A DNA stretch of 64,000 nucleotides from Microglena sp. YARC. Lineage: Eukaryota; Chlorophyta; Chlorophyceae; Chlamydomonadales; Chlamydomonadaceae. The first letter of the stretch is position 1, and every line of letters starts with the position of its first letter. A model generated the notes under the pieces. That model searched no databases. It was not told where the DNA came from and worked only from the letters and a program-made list of their open reading frames with translations. The DNA lies in assembly GCA_022414725.1 (NCBI GenBank), contig CM039462.1, positions 11,579,369-11,643,368 of the forward strand. The letters run 5' to 3'. The position numbers and the translations under genes were made by a program. This document shows, one piece after another, positions 1 through 10,432 of this stretch.

Positions 1-46
1 ACGAGTGCCTTAATGGCATCTGATTAGATGCCAATAAGGCACTCGT
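1..46. repeat. Hairpin (inverted repeat) at window edge
   Basis: Two 20-base arms (1-20 and 27-46) are reverse complements with one mismatch around a 6-base loop. It lies where the minus-strand gypsy protease homology stops. It may be the tip of a small element or the edge of another insertion cut by the window. Function is unknown. Confidence 0.6.
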
Positions 47-49
47 GTC

Positions 50-614
50 CTAGTAGTACAGCTGACAGTGGATAGGGAGCGTGGCCGTTCCTCGGATTTT
101 GATAATCCCGTCGTTAGCGCAAGTGAATCCGTCGCGTTCGTTTTCCCAAGGGTAGATGTGCAAACCGAGATCATCAGCCGTTTGCTTTTCCATAAGGCAA
201 CCCGTCGCGCCCGAATCTGCCAATGTGAGCAATTGCTTCGTGCCAGATCGGGCGTTGAAAAGCATATCGGGGGCTGTCGCGGAGTTGACTTCGTATACCC
301 GATTGGCTCGCGTAGTGAGCACGGGGGAAGTGTTCGTATTTTGTTGTGCGTGATTGCGACGGATGCACTTCGTTGACCGTCTGGCAGCGATTTGTTTCTC
401 ACGAACTTTGGGATCCAATGCCTCCGACCACCAGTGTTGTTTTCGACGGGTTTCAACCGGACTGGGGATGTTCTCCTCAGGTGCGGGGCCAAAGTATACT
501 GCCTTGGTTGCGTCGTTGATCGCGTGCCAATCCTTTTTGATTTGGACGGCTCGCTCGGAGTCGGGAGGGTCATACCATACTTGGATGGCGACCTTATTCG
601 AAGGTGACCCCTTG
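50..614 (-). pseudogene. Ty3/gypsy pol fragment: linker plus aspartic protease, reversed
   Basis: The minus-strand translation contains the retropepsin-like core LADSGATG followed by a conserved stretch ending near IRGTATLPI. It matches the plus-strand gypsy copy at 9361-9951 almost residue for residue, so it is a reversed, partial copy of the same element family. The upstream linker (PSNKV, VWYDPP) is also shared with 6340-6400. The fragment is abruptly bounded by the LTR starting at 615, so a later LTR element inserted into it or recombined with it. No complete pol is attached, so it is a dead fragment. Confidence 0.8.
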
Positions 615-961
615 TGTAACGGTACAGAACCCTTCACGGGTACTCTGGCCGTCCAGCAAGGCATACGGGTACACCGTACCCGTAAGCCACGTGACGAACG
701 CACATGATACAGTACCATACCCATGTACTGCCTCATCTCTCTCAACGCACACGTTGCGCATATAGACACGAGCTACTCGGAACGAACCCTTCTACTCCTA
801 CCACGAAGACGTTCTTCCCGAGCAACTCTACATCCCCTACCTAGGTAACACCCCACCTGTTCTGCTAGTTCACTCATATGAACATACACGTTAACATACA
901 TCACGTAGCCTGTTCCCTAGAATAAACCCCAAGCTGCTGTAGGCATCCTTGAGCTGTTACA
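615..961 (+). repeat. LTR of Ty3/gypsy element, copy 1
   Basis: The copy starts TGTAACGGTACAG and ends GAGCTGTTACA, a TG...CA boundary. It is about 347 bp and aligns along its length with the copy at 6541-6898. Directly downstream is a primer-binding-site-like sequence, which fixes the orientation as plus. The flanking 5 bases do not match those beyond 6898, so the two LTRs need not belong to one insertion. Confidence 0.8.
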
Positions 962-962
962 C

Positions 963-977
963 TGGTAGCGGAGCTGG
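963..977 (+). promoter_or_regulatory. Primer binding site (initiator-Met tRNA-like)
   Basis: TGGTAGCGGAGCTGG follows the LTR end by one base. It resembles the initiator-methionine tRNA primer binding sites (TGGTATCAGAGC-type) used by many LTR retrotransposons. The second LTR at 6898 is followed by the near-identical TGGTTTCGGAGCTGG. Confidence 0.65.
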
Positions 978-1732
978 TTTCGTTCCTAAGGGACCTCACG
1001 CATACACATGCGCACGCATACAAAGTTTTCCTTCGAATTAATCGCACCCGCCAGTACATCCTGTCGGCTTTTCTGGCATTTGCTGCTCTTCTTTTGCTGT
1101 CTGCTCTCACCTGTGGCTACGCTTGCACGTAGCGCATGTTTGGTTCTCGCGGTGCTCTGTCCTGTCAGGTTCGACCCGCCCTGGGCCGCTTGCGTCCTGT
1201 CTTGCATGGACATTTTTCCTAGCCTGCCCTGACCATGTATGGCCTACGTCCTCGATCCTAGCCTTCACGTCCTGGCCTTTTGGTCATAGCTTCTAACGCT
1301 CTATTCGCGAGCAGTAACCTCGCGGCTTGAGCAATAGCGCAGCATCGGCTCCATTTGCCACCTGAGCCGTACTTGCTTTAATTAGAGTACCTCACGAGTC
1401 TGTCCTGCTGCATTCCTTGCTTGTTGCATCATCTATTGGTGCTGTCCACCTGCTGTCTTGCTCATCCTATTGCGCAATTCGATTCGTCGGTATCATCCCT
1501 TGCCTGCCCTGCGGTCCGTGCCTTTGCTGTGCTAGTCTCCCTCATCGTATTCTGGACGAACTCGTCATTACAGTTACGTTTGAGGCATTTTCAGCTCGTT
1601 ACGCTCGCAAAATTTGCTAGTCACTGGTGCATCTGATTGTCTGGCTTTCTAAGAGTTGCGAGTAATTACCCCCTCTATCGCCCACCACTCATCCCTGTCC
1701 AGCCTACTTACTTCTGTCGTCGCCTGTGCAGA

Positions 1733-3724
1733 ATGACTTCACACAAAGTTGCAACCCCGGGCTCCGACGCCGCTGCTGTGCAGCCTACGACGTCAGTTGT
1801 CGACACCAATCCTGAGGGAATTGCGTCGTCCGACACTGAGCCTGACACTAAGCTCACTGCGACGCAGGATGAGTCCGCCTCCGTCGACGCGCGGCCTTCT
1901 GTTTCAGTCGGCACGCTGCGACCTCTGGTCGCGGGCTTGGCTGGTCTGGCTGCATCCTCGGGTGCGCCGATCGCTACCCCGACTCTGGGCACTGCCGGTG
2001 CCCCCCCTACGACGACGATGTCTGAGCAGCCTGCCCGTGACGTCAAAGTGGCAAGTGCGGTTTATCGTGCTAGCGCAGAGCGCAAGCGCCACGAGCACAT
2101 GGGAGGTCATCTGATCGCGGCTGAGCAGATTGGCCACCTCCGAGCTGAGCTCTCTCAGGCAGCAATCGCCGCTTCAGCCATGACCGACCAGTTTGCGTCG
2201 GCTGTCGCCGCTAAGGATGCTAACATCCTGGATCTTGAGCGCCGCCTCAATACCACCGTCGCGAATGCAGACGCGGCGCTGGCCGCCCGTTGCACTGCTG
2301 AGGAGCGCAGAGAGCTCGTGGAGCTCCACTTCCGACTCAGCAGGGACTTGGACCGCAGTCGCAATGAATTGGGCGCCCTCCAGGCTACGCACGATAGGGC
2401 TTTGGCGGACTCCCAGACCGCTACAGCGACGCTGCAGACTGCCCTCGACGCCTCCGAGAGAGACCTGTCGCGGTCTCAGACAGGTGAGCAAAGTCTTACG
2501 CCCCATAGGTATAGAACACACCTGCCTTTCATGGTTTGCAATCCATTTGCGCATATCGAGGACATACCTTCTCGATCGGATGTGCCTCGCGATGTTTTGC
2601 CCATCAATCGCACACTGTTTTCCAACCACCCGACGGCATTGACTAACTCCCCACGTTCCCCCCTCCATGCAGAGAACGCCCCCCTGCGTGCAGAGAACGC
2701 CCGCCTGACTGAGGTCGTCGCGCAGCTGACACGCGAGAACATCGACTTCGGCAAGCGCCCAGTCGCTGCTCCCGCTGCTCCCATCCTCACCCATGCGGAC
2801 GTCCTTGCCATCGTCACGGCGCATGCCGCAGCCTCTCCTCGCAACGAGACGGGTGGCGAGCCAATGGACACTGAGGGGGATCCCCGCGGTTCCACCAGCG
2901 ACGCCCTCTACCATGGGATCGAGAGTGGCAGGACTGTCGGGCAGAAGCATGCGCTGCCTCAGGCCGTCCGTCAAGACGACCCCACCCCTACCGAGCCCAT
3001 CTCTGCTCGCAAGCTGGCTTTGATGCGAGCCCGCAAGGCGCACGCGGCGCCATCGTACGCCAAGGCGGCGAAGACTGAGGGTTTGCTGTTCTACCACTCG
3101 GCGGATCATCCTATCGCCCCCTTCACCGACGCTAAGTTGGCAGCTCATTTGACTGAGTACGCTGACGAGCTCCTCTTGTCCCGCGACGACGAGGACTTGC
3201 GTGGAGCGCAGCAGGTGATCGACGATCTTCGCGATCACCTCACCCGTCTTTACACAGCTAACAAGATGCGCAGGAAGGCCAACTGGATGCTCGAGATGCC
3301 TCCGAGCATCGAGGACATCTACACCAGGGATGCCGCCCTCAAGGGTCCAAAGCTGCTGGCCCACTACCCTGCGGCCCCTGCCAATGACGAGAAGCTCGAC
3401 GAGAAGTTGCCTCGTGCATCTGACAGGCAGGTGCGGGTTGTTGTTGATTCGGGGTTGTTCAATCAAATAGCTGTCGCTCAGGTCGCCCCGACGTTCAATC
3501 CAGAACCGTTCCAGATCCCCGACGTCTATGCACCCTCAGGTTCTCTCACGGGCAAAATGCAACACGGTTCGATCCCGCGGGTGGGCGCTACCCCTTCCCT
3601 GCCGACAGTCGCACCCAGGTCTCCAGTACCCCCCGATGACCCCGTTTCGGTCTCCGACTACTTCTCGTCGGACGACGACATCTCCGATCGCCCAGGTTCA
3701 TCGCGACAAGCGCCGCCTGTCTAA
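1733..3724 (+). CDS. Gag-like structural protein of the LTR element
   Basis: A 663-codon ORF from the first in-frame ATG; the open frame extends to about 1637 without an ATG. The N-terminal third is Ser/Thr/Ala/Pro-rich. A coiled-coil-like stretch follows (about residues 120-250), rich in Glu, Arg, Leu and Ala with heptad-like spacing and recurring AEN-LR units. A helical region near residues 440-580 could be capsid-like. The acidic C-terminus ends in SDYFSSDDD. Its position between LTR/PBS and decayed pol remnants argues for Gag. No zinc knuckle is visible. I recognise no closer family. Bases 2484-2672 look like an in-frame intron, so the mature protein may be 63 residues shorter. Confidence 0.6.
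   Translation: MTSHKVATPGSDAAAVQPTTSVVDTNPEGIASSDTEPDTKLTATQDESASVDARPSVSVGTLRPLVAGLAGLAASSGAPIATPTLGTAGAPPTTTMSEQPARDVKVASAVYRASAERKRHEHMGGHLIAAEQIGHLRAELSQAAIAASAMTDQFASAVAAKDANILDLERRLNTTVANADAALAARCTAEERRELVELHFRLSRDLDRSRNELGALQATHDRALADSQTATATLQTALDASERDLSRSQTGEQSLTPHRYRTHLPFMVCNPFAHIEDIPSRSDVPRDVLPINRTLFSNHPTALTNSPRSPLHAENAPLRAENARLTEVVAQLTRENIDFGKRPVAAPAAPILTHADVLAIVTAHAAASPRNETGGEPMDTEGDPRGSTSDALYHGIESGRTVGQKHALPQAVRQDDPTPTEPISARKLALMRARKAHAAPSYAKAAKTEGLLFYHSADHPIAPFTDAKLAAHLTEYADELLLSRDDEDLRGAQQVIDDLRDHLTRLYTANKMRRKANWMLEMPPSIEDIYTRDAALKGPKLLAHYPAAPANDEKLDEKLPRASDRQVRVVVDSGLFNQIAVAQVAPTFNPEPFQIPDVYAPSGSLTGKMQHGSIPRVGATPSLPTVAPRSPVPPDDPVSVSDYFSSDDDISDRPGSSRQAPPV
2484..2672 (+). other. 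Candidate GT-AG intron of 189 nt, length a multiple of three
   Basis: The donor CAG|GTGAGC and acceptor CCATGCAG|AG have spliceosomal form. The 63 codons between them (HRYRTHLPF, PRDVLPINR and so on) break an otherwise continuous coiled-coil composition, with Glu/Ala/Leu-rich sequence on both sides. The segment has no stop and keeps frame, so both spliced and retained forms would be translatable. Confidence 0.5.
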
Positions 3725-6540
3725 CCGACCGCTGATCGCGCTCCTCGGGCTGATACTCAGCCCGAGCCCCCAGCGTCGCCTGCGATGCCTCCGACAGAGC
3801 CCCCGGCTCCTGTCCGACCTCGTGCGAAGCGCGCGGCAAAACTGCCTGCAGACACCCCTTCGCCGACGCGGCAGGCTCACGCAGACACGCCAATGACTCC
3901 AGACGCTCCACCATGTTGACCCGGTGCGCTCCCATCCGCTCGCCCTCCTCCCCGCTGATCGCGCCCCTCATCACGTTGATCGTGACCATGGGTTCACCAA
4001 GCGTATTATTGAGATGAGAAAGGAATTGCGTCTCATTGACCACAAACTGTCGGACAAGTGTTCAAAAGCGAAGTTGCGACGATGGATCTTCAATGTAGTC
4101 ACGATCCTCGAGCTCCAGTTTGCCGACGGATAAAGTGGGTCGTTCGAGCGAATTGTTCCACATCTGTCGGGCGCATTCACTGGCCAACTCCACATCACTT
4201 TCGACGAAGCATGGGCTAGCAGCGAGTTGGACGGGTTGGATTTCATGGGAATCGTGGAATCATTCCATTATGGGCGGAATCGCTCCTCATGCCCGAACTT
4301 TTATCGGAATCACACGTCGCTCTCACCAGACTACACGAAGGTGGCTTGCGCCAAGATACTCGATCCTTGCAGAGTTATTACTACGCCATCAAGTCGGAAT
4401 TTCGCAAAGTCCCTGATCTCACCGATCGCGAGAAGTTAAACTTCTTTCGCACAGGACTCTCCGACGAACTCTGCGCCGAAGCACACTCTAGGCGCGAGTC
4501 GGGCACGTTATAAAAATGGCTTGCAGCAAGCGCTTGCAAGGGTCACACTAGTCACCGACGATGGTGAAAGCGAGCTCCATGATAAGGATTCCATATGGCT
4601 CCCTGCTTGGCTGCTCGCTGATGCTGATGCTCCGCGAATTTCGATTTAGCGGATTTGTGTGTTTCGCGATTTACAGCATGCGCGGGAAGATAAGTCGGGA
4701 TGAGCCGGGATGAAGTCTGTCGTCTGCCTGCGCGGGAAGATAAGTCGGGATGAGCCAGGATGAAGTCTGTCGTCTGCCTGCGATTCTGACGGGGAAATCC
4801 TAGGCTGGCAGTTGCTTTCCCTTGTGACCCTGCATAGGAATGTCGCGTTATGGCATACCGCGATGCAAGACGCAACATAAAGTAAGATAACTTGTTTTGA
4901 CCTGTGTTAACTTGTGTTTACGCTTATCTAGGGGTGGGGTCGAGGGGGTTGACCCTTTTGAGGTGTCGTGGAGGGAGAATAACGTTTGATAATTTAAGCT
5001 AACTTGGTTTAACCTGCCTAACTTGTGTTTAACTCGCTTTAATGTCATATAACGTCGTTTAATGTCGTTTAACGTCCAAACCTGTTTCCATAGTAGTGTA
5101 TTCGAGACGATGGAGGACTTGTTCCACTATCTGCAATTGGACGAGGCGAGAAAAGTCGTCGCTGCTCGTGGCAAGTCCTTGACGGACAAGCACGATCGCC
5201 ATCAGATGGGAGGATACGCTAATCATTAGTCGAAGTCTCCGTTCAAGAGGCCCGCGGATACTAGATACCCGGGTAAGGACCTTACATTCAATCGCGTCCA
5301 ATTTACCAAATCCCCCCCCTCCGATTCTGACACTGATTCTTTCTCTTTGCAGGGCCTAAAGACCACCGACGACGGCGGGGAGATGAATTCTCGCCTAGCC
5401 AAGAGCCCCAAAGTGGAGGCCAACGGTAGTCGCAACCCGGCCACTGGCCGAGGAGGTAGAGGACGTAGTGCGACGCAACCTACGCACACCGCCAAGCTGG
5501 GTGGATCGCCAAGGTCGCAGGTCCTCAGTTTGCAAGCAAGGTGCTGATCGCACGCTCGGGAGAGGCTCTATTAGCCGCGGCGCGGGCCGTGGTGGTCGAG
5601 GAGGATACGGACAGGGTGCTGGTCGGGGCCGTTCACAGCCCGTCGGGCCGCGAACCCCCGATTTGTCGGGTCAAGACCCTCAGAATGCTATGCACATGAA
5701 CAACTCGGTCAGCGTCGGGCAAACCATCTGGCTTCAGAACGGAGCTCGCTGCTTCTTCTATTTCCGCTGGATGAAAACGTGTGCGCAGTCGCTGAATGCT
5801 GACAGCCGCTGCCGCACACGAGACTTGCCCAACTGGCCTGCCCTCAATGAGACGACATGTCCCGACTGGGCCCTTGACGGCAACGGTCCCATCCCGATTT
5901 GGGAATAGGAATCGGCTGGTCAGGTATTGACGAGCCTAGATCGTGTAATTGGCGACGATAAAGTAGTAGTTGTCGAGCCACTTGAGCTCTTGTTGCAAGT
6001 TCAGGAGGAACTATTTTCTAACTTGGGCTTAACCCCATCTATTGATGTAACTTCTACTAATGCCTTTGCGTCCCCTTGTCTCTTGAAGTTCTCTACGGAG
6101 TTTGGCATGCGAGTCTCCATTGCAAATGAGTTCATATACACGGACCCCATTCCGGAAGACGTCGTGTCGGTGTTGGAACACTATTGGGAATGCAAAAACG
6201 ATGCACCCTTCGACACATCTGGAATGTTCATCCTCCCGAAAAATGCAAGTAACGATAAACATGTCTCCAGTCTCCTCCAAGGTATGGAGTTATTTAAGGA
6301 GTATCAATCGTGCGACCACCATATGAAACCCCGCCCCAAGGGGTCACCTTCGAATAAGGTCCCCATCCAAGTATGGTATGACCCTCCCGATCCCGAGCGA
6401 GCCGTCCAAATCAAAAAGGATTGGCACGCGATCAACGACGCGACCAAGGCAGTATACTTTGGCCCGCACCTGAGGAGCGCATCCCCTGTCCGGTTGAAAC
6501 CCGTCGAAAAAAACACTGGTGGTCGCTCGGAGGCATTGGA
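3725..6540 (+). pseudogene. Decayed Ty3/gypsy gag/pol remnants
   Basis: Short open pieces in different frames match one another and the 7422-7760 region: REKLNFFRTGL with the following EL (about 4430-4470), FHYLQLDEARK (about 5115), an Arg/Gly-rich piece at 5540-5640, a Cys-containing piece ending near 5908, and a pre-protease linker at 5927-6540. Stops and frame changes separate them. A 50-bp direct duplication lies at 4679-4779. Motif order (capsid-like, RGG-rich, linker) is that of a gypsy gag to pol transition. No reverse transcriptase is present in this copy. Confidence 0.6.
4679..4779. repeat. Tandem duplication of about 50 bp
   Basis: Two adjacent near-identical units, each beginning TGCGCGGGAAGATAAGTC and ending GTCGTCTGCC. 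They differ at one base (GCCGGG versus GCCAGG). The pair lies in the decayed gag region. Confidence 0.85.
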
Positions 6541-6898
6541 TGTAACGGTACAGAACCCTTCACGGGTACTCTGGCCGTCCAGCAAGGCATACGGGTACAC
6601 CGTACCCGTAAGCCACGTGACGAACGCACATGATACAGTACCATACCCATGTACTGCCTCATCTCTCACAACGCACACGTTGCGCACATAGACACGAGCT
6701 ACTCGGAACAAACCCTTCTACTACTCACAAGAAGACGTTCTATTTAAGCTACTCGACATCCCATACCTAGGTAACACCCTTACTGTTATGCTAGCTTACA
6801 CATATCGACATACATATAAACATACATCACGTAGCTCGTTACTCTAGACTAACCCCTCAAGCTGCTAGGAGCATCGTGAGCTGTTACACTGGTTTCGG
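6541..6898 (+). repeat. LTR of Ty3/gypsy element, copy 2
   Basis: It starts TGTAACGGTACAG and ends GCTGTTACA, about 358 bp, collinear with 615-961. It interrupts a gypsy linker sequence right after GGAGGCATTGGA, which continues differently in the copy at 9449. A primer-binding-site-like sequence follows, so it acts as a 5' LTR for what lies to the right, or marks a nested insertion. Confidence 0.8.
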
Positions 6899-9360
6899 AG
6901 CTGGTCAACACCGCAGCGACGCGAGTTCGAATCGCTGATGAAGCGGTTTCGTCGGTGCCCATGTTTGGGACCGCGGGCAGAGTAATATTTCCCAAAGCCA
7001 ACTGGTCCTTTCGACCCGGAACCAGGGCTCCGCTGTACGCGGCAAGGAACGAAATCTGTCCGAAAACGTACAACGTCATCACGTGGTACATGATACACCA
7101 ACCGATTACTACCACTCGAAGAGTCCGTGACGGACTCCTAGAGGAGGGAAGAGTGTAACGGTATGGCTCGGTATCTGTACTAGAGAATGAGTACTCGGAC
7201 ATCATATGAACTCCTTTGCCGAATGTCGCTATGGTGTAACGATTCCAATCTATAGTACCCTATTTCTCATCTGAATTTAGCGGTCCTCTACACATCCCCT
7301 TGGACGAATCGTGGGCCTCGAGCATCACGATTGGGGTAGGATAGTATCGTGACGTTGGTCGAGACGCTATTAACGCTCAACATATATCGGAATTATCCCC
7401 ACGTGTTCGACATATTTCGTAATGAGATATTTCGGAAATAATTTTGGAAACGCACGTCGCTCTTACCCGACTACACAAAGTGGCATGCGCCAGCACACTC
7501 GCTCCCTGCAGGATTACTTCCATAAAATCAAGCCGGAGTTTCGCAAGGTCCCCGACCTGACGACCCTAAAGCGACTGAATTTCTTTGCATGGGCTTGTCC
7601 GACGCTCTCTGTGCTCTTACGCCCGCTAGAAACGGGAACGTTGTCTGACACGATGGAATATTGGTTCCACTACCTGCAGTGGGGCGAGGCGAGACAGAAC
7701 GCCGTCGCAACCGGCAATTCCTTCACGGACCAAAGCGACAGTCAGGAGAAAGGGGGATGAATAATCGCAGATCATGTTACCCCCCCTCCGACTTCGATTC
7801 TTTCTCTTCGCCGCGCATTAACCATCAACGCTGTCAAAGAGTTACACTCTAGTCGACAAAGAGCCCCAAGCTGAAGGAGGTCGGAGAGTTAAACTCTCAT
7901 CCGACAATTGCCCATGCTTTCGGCCAACGGTAGTAGTACCCCGGCTGGCCCTTTCGGGAGACAGAACACAGGCCGAGGGGGTAGACGACGTACGTAGCGG
8001 ATCGCACCGACCGCTGACCTTCAAGCAGAGTGGATCGCCAGGGTCGCAGGTCCTCAGCTTGCAAGGTGCGAGTCGTCGTAAGGAAGGCAGTCTACTTCGG
8101 CCCCGATCCTAAGGAGCACATCCCCAGTTCGATGGGAACCCGTCGGAACCCGTCGGAAACACAACTGGTGGACGGAGGTACCGAACGCCGTTGTTTCCAC
8201 CCGACTACATACACGAAGGATCGATAAAGCTATTCTCGATCTCACTGCACTTGTTTTACCGCAATCATCCAACCCTCTTCCACGATAAACCGAGCCCTAC
8301 GGTGTCCGTTAATATTAAAAAATTGGCACGGGTCGGAGCGACACGTTCATACTGAGGTCTTCCCTATACAGAAGGCCGACACGTGTTTGGAACCGGTAAC
8401 GTTCTCCATTATAAGCAGTCGGACGAGGCACGACGAAGCACCAGAGCAATACTTGACGGGTATTACGAAACAAATGCTCTACGGCTGCGACGGGGTCTAC
8501 CCGTGCAGTCGAGATACATTTATTGGCGCATTGGGCGCCCCCTCTGATTCTTTTTTCATAGCTGATCCATGGAGTGGCTCGACAGAAATTCTGATCGGTG
8601 CTTCATCAAGGGCGCTAAAGTAATAGCGCCCATACAAACGAGTAGCCCATTGATGCGCTCAAGTAGTCGCATGCCGGCCGGCCCTATGTTAGGGATGAAA
8701 CACAGGCTGATGAGGTCGAACAACCTGCGGATGCCAATACGATTACACGACAGGTCCTTCTCCCCAGACTACACGACATTTCAGTCCAACGAGGCACGGG
8801 GTCCCTGCAGACATATTCCCATCAGTCCCGCATAGTACCAGACCTCACTGTCCGCGAGCGTTATTATATTTCGCACGGGACTTATTGCTGACCTCCGACC
8901 AAAATATTTGACGGTCGGAAAATGGGTGCATTGTTCGATTCCATGGTCGACGTATTCCGCTATCTGCAGCTGGACATGTCCCGACATACGCAGCAGCAAC
9001 GACGGGCAACAGAGCGGGGGCTACACGTACACAGGTCAACGAATCGATCCCAGAGATCGGCAGACACTCGGTACCCTTCTTCCGACATGGCCATTTATGC
9101 TTCGCTGGCGTTACGATCTATAGACGAGACCGACAATACCGGATTCTCGTCCGACAAAAAGCCTAAAGTTGGACGCACACCACGAGTAGCCCTTTGATGC
9201 GCTCGAGTAGTCGCATTCTGGCTGGCCCCTTCGGGGAGTTACACAGGCCGAGAAGGTAGAGAGGACCCCGTCGTACGCAGCAGATCGCAGACCTGCAAGC
9301 AAAGTAGATCGCCAGGGTCGCAGGTCCTTAGCTTGCAAGGTGCTGATCACGCTCTCATCG
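6899..9360 (+). pseudogene. Decayed gypsy internal region (gag remnants)
   Basis: Fragments at 7422-7760 (SLQDYF, RLNFFAW, FHYLQWGEAR) and 8908-9123 (YLQLDMSRH) repeat the capsid-like pieces seen at 4400-5220, with frame shifts and stops between them. The stretch GAGTTCGAATCGC near 6920 resembles a B-box, but no cloverleaf can be drawn. No intact ORF over 120 codons is convincing. Confidence 0.5.
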
Positions 9361-9951
9361 ACGCGACCAAGGTAGTATACTTTGGCCCCGCACCTGAGGA
9401 GCGCATCCCCAGATCCGGTTGAAACCCGTCGATTACAAAACTGGTGGTCGGAGGCATTGGATCCCAAAGTTCGCGAAAAACAAATCGCTGCCAGACGGTC
9501 AACGAAGTGCATCCGTCGCAATCACGCACCACGACATACAAACACTTTCCCCGTGCTCACTATGCGAGCCAATCGGGTATACGAAGTCAACTCCGCGACA
9601 GCCCCCGATATGCTTTTCAACGCCCGATCTGGCGCAAAACAATTGCTGACATTGGCGGATTCGGGCGCGACGGGTTGCCTTATGGAAAGGCAAACGGCTG
9701 ATGATCACGGTTTGCACATCTACCCTTGGGAAAACGAACGCGACGGATTCACTTGCGCTAACGACGGGATTATCAAAATCCGAGGAACGGCCACGCTCCC
9801 TATCCACATACAACGATATGTTGGCAAAGCGTTTGTCCACGTCGTCGACAAACTTCTTGGAGGATTAGATTTAATCCTCGGATCCGACTGGATGCGCGAC
9901 GAAAGGGCCGTCCTCGATTACGATCGCATGACCATGTCGCTCAAACGGTAA
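9361..9951 (+). pseudogene. Ty3/gypsy protease domain
   Basis: The open frame contains the retropepsin-like motif LADSGATG, then a conserved stretch ending LDLILGSDWMRDERAVLDY. This is the usual C-terminal hydrophobic (ILGSDWM) flap region of gypsy proteases. It lies upstream of a reverse transcriptase ORF on the same strand, consistent with gag-PR-RT-RH-IN order. It is separated from the RT by stops near 9950 and 10266-10370, so the polyprotein is broken. It is the plus-strand counterpart of the reversed copy at 50-614. Confidence 0.8.
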
Positions 9952-10432
9952 GGCTGCTGTATAACCCCTATTAACAGGCAGCGGGACGAAACGGCTCATT
10001 CCTTCTTCACCATGGCACTATCGGGCAAGTCAACCGATGACCCAGTCATTAACGGTCGCAAAGCAGCAAAGCTTTTAAAGGCTGGGGCTAACCACGTCAT
10101 GGTCAACGTCCGCGAATCGCGAGCGGACTTACCGGCGTCAAATGTCACAGCCGATGAAAGAGCGAAATTGCTCACGAAATTATTGCCGTCCGACGGACCG
10201 TTACCTGGTCCGCCAGTGGCTAGCATGGATTTTGAAAATTGGATCCACGACAATGAACATCCTTGACCACGACGATAAAATGCTCATCTCGGCCAGCGAT
10301 CTGCGCGCCCTCCTATGGAAATATCGCAAAGTCTTCAACAATTTGCCGATGGGGACTCCTAACCATTGAGTCATACCTCACTTCATCAAAACGCAAGACA
10401 ATGCTTATGCCCCGTATCGCAGAAATCGTCGC

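Noticed and set aside
2174..3466. 430-residue minus-strand gene
   Set aside because: It is the antisense shadow of the GC-rich Gag-like ORF. It has no recognisable domain, and its composition follows the opposite strand.
6899..6950. tRNA gene
   Set aside because: GTTCGAATC resembles a T-loop, but no acceptor, D or anticodon stems can be formed. It lies behind a retrotransposon primer site.
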